Source: Frankiaceae bacterium (GTDB taxonomy: Bacteria > Actinomycetota > Actinomycetes > Mycobacteriales > SCTD01). From it: 12,989 nucleotides of DNA. Numbering within the stretch: the stretch's first letter is position 1; every line of letters begins with the position of its first letter. The DNA is taken from contig CANKBT010000058.1 of assembly GCA_947479995.1 (NCBI GenBank), forward strand, positions 1-12,989, given 5' to 3'. Position numbers and translations under genes: made by a program. Below the pieces are notes generated by a model, which was not told where the DNA came from, made no database searches, and worked only from the letters and a program-made list of their open reading frames with translations. This document shows positions 12,613 through 12,989 of the stretch, one piece after another.

Positions 12613-12989
12613 GTGCCGCTGACCGACGCCCAGCTGCGCGAGGCCGCGCAGGGCTGCGCGCGCCACCTGTCCGGCACGCTCGCCGCGCGCACGCCGGTGC
12701 AGGACCTCGAGGACCTGCTCGCCGAGGCGCGCCGCGGCGGCGACCGCGACCTGTACGGCGCGGGCGGCGTCGTCGCCGAGGTCGAGGAGCAGGTGCGCGC
12801 GCTGCTCGATGCGCCTGCGGCCGTGCTGCTGCCGACCGGCACGATGGCCAGCCAGGTGGCGCTGCGCCACTGGTGCCGCGCGTCGGCCCGCGTCGGCCTG
12901 CACCGCACCGCCCACGCGCTGCTGCACGAGGACGACGCGCTGCCGGTCGTGCAGGGCCTGGTGACCGTCGTCTACGGCGAGCACCCGAC
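12613..12989 (+). CDS. Threonine aldolase / beta-eliminating lyase family (5' part only)
   Basis: The first 125 codons are visible and the frame stays open to the window end. I choose the GTG at 12613 because AGGAG (12601-12605) precedes it by 7 nt. A GTG at 12580, overlapping the ybaK stop as GTGA, would add eleven residues rich in Pro, Asp and Ser and lacks a good ribosome site. The product is a PLP-dependent fold-type I protein: DLYGAGGVVAEVEEQVRALLD, then LLPTGTMASQVALRHWC, which holds the phosphate-binding loop of the cofactor, then HALLHEDD, as in threonine-aldolase-like proteins. The catalytic lysine lies beyond the window. Such enzymes cleave threonine or allothreonine to glycine and acetaldehyde; the precise substrate is uncertain. 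It probably belongs to the proS-ybaK transcript. Confidence 0.85.
   Translation, partial: MPLTDAQLREAAQGCARHLSGTLAARTPVQDLEDLLAEARRGGDRDLYGAGGVVAEVEEQVRALLDAPAAVLLPTGTMASQVALRHWCRASARVGLHRTAHALLHEDDALPVVQGLVTVVYGEHP

Noticed and set aside
1..12989. CRISPR array, transposase, integrase, tRNA or defence genes
   Set aside because: I looked for spaced short repeats, terminal inverted repeats, tRNA-like cloverleaf sequences and such gene families and saw none. Composition is even throughout.

Overview
The window is uniformly very GC-rich, uses GTG (and apparently one CTG) as start codons, and carries actinobacterial gene types: a DUF4081-GNAT protein, prokaryote-type ProRS beginning with the usual actinobacterial N-terminus, and a TPM protein with a coiled coil. 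It looks like ordinary chromosome of a high-GC actinobacterium. I see no insertion sequence, phage module, CRISPR array, rRNA or tRNA. The genus cannot be named from the sequence.

Layout. Bases 1-2464 (minus) hold two tandem, nearly identical von Willebrand A (VWA) surface proteins; the second runs off the left edge. A short divergent region with three alternating half-sites separates them from a helix-turn-helix regulator (2548-3066, plus), followed after 16 nt by a DUF4081-GNAT acetyltransferase (3083-3925, plus). A convergent PaaI-type thioesterase (3950-4453, minus) is divergent from an aldehyde dehydrogenase (4566-6101, plus). Next come an ABM-domain membrane protein (6118-6672, minus), a large TPM/coiled-coil envelope protein (6745-9024, plus), a YaaA-family protein and a DUF1353 protein (9029-10303, minus, probably one operon). 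On the right are proS, the Cys-tRNA(Pro) deacylase gene ybaK, and the start of a threonine-aldolase-like gene (10404-12989, plus).

Functional logic. The clearest unit is proS-ybaK: ProRS can mischarge tRNA(Pro) with Cys, and YbaK removes it. The two reading frames overlap by 4 nt through an apparent CTG start. The other genes look like separate short units.

The non-coding DNA is the most interesting part. Two divergent promoter regions each carry a GTGA-N6-TCAC palindrome, the core of Crp/GlxR sites, and both sit about 25 nt upstream of a probable leaderless GTG start. Four genes have a TANNNT hexamer ending 6-7 nt before their GTG. A perfect 15-bp inverted repeat closes the convergent aldehyde dehydrogenase/ABM junction. 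I found no evidence of a wholly new biological system. The best leads are this regulatory layout, the CTG start, the tandem VWA pair and the arginine-rich tail of the TPM protein.
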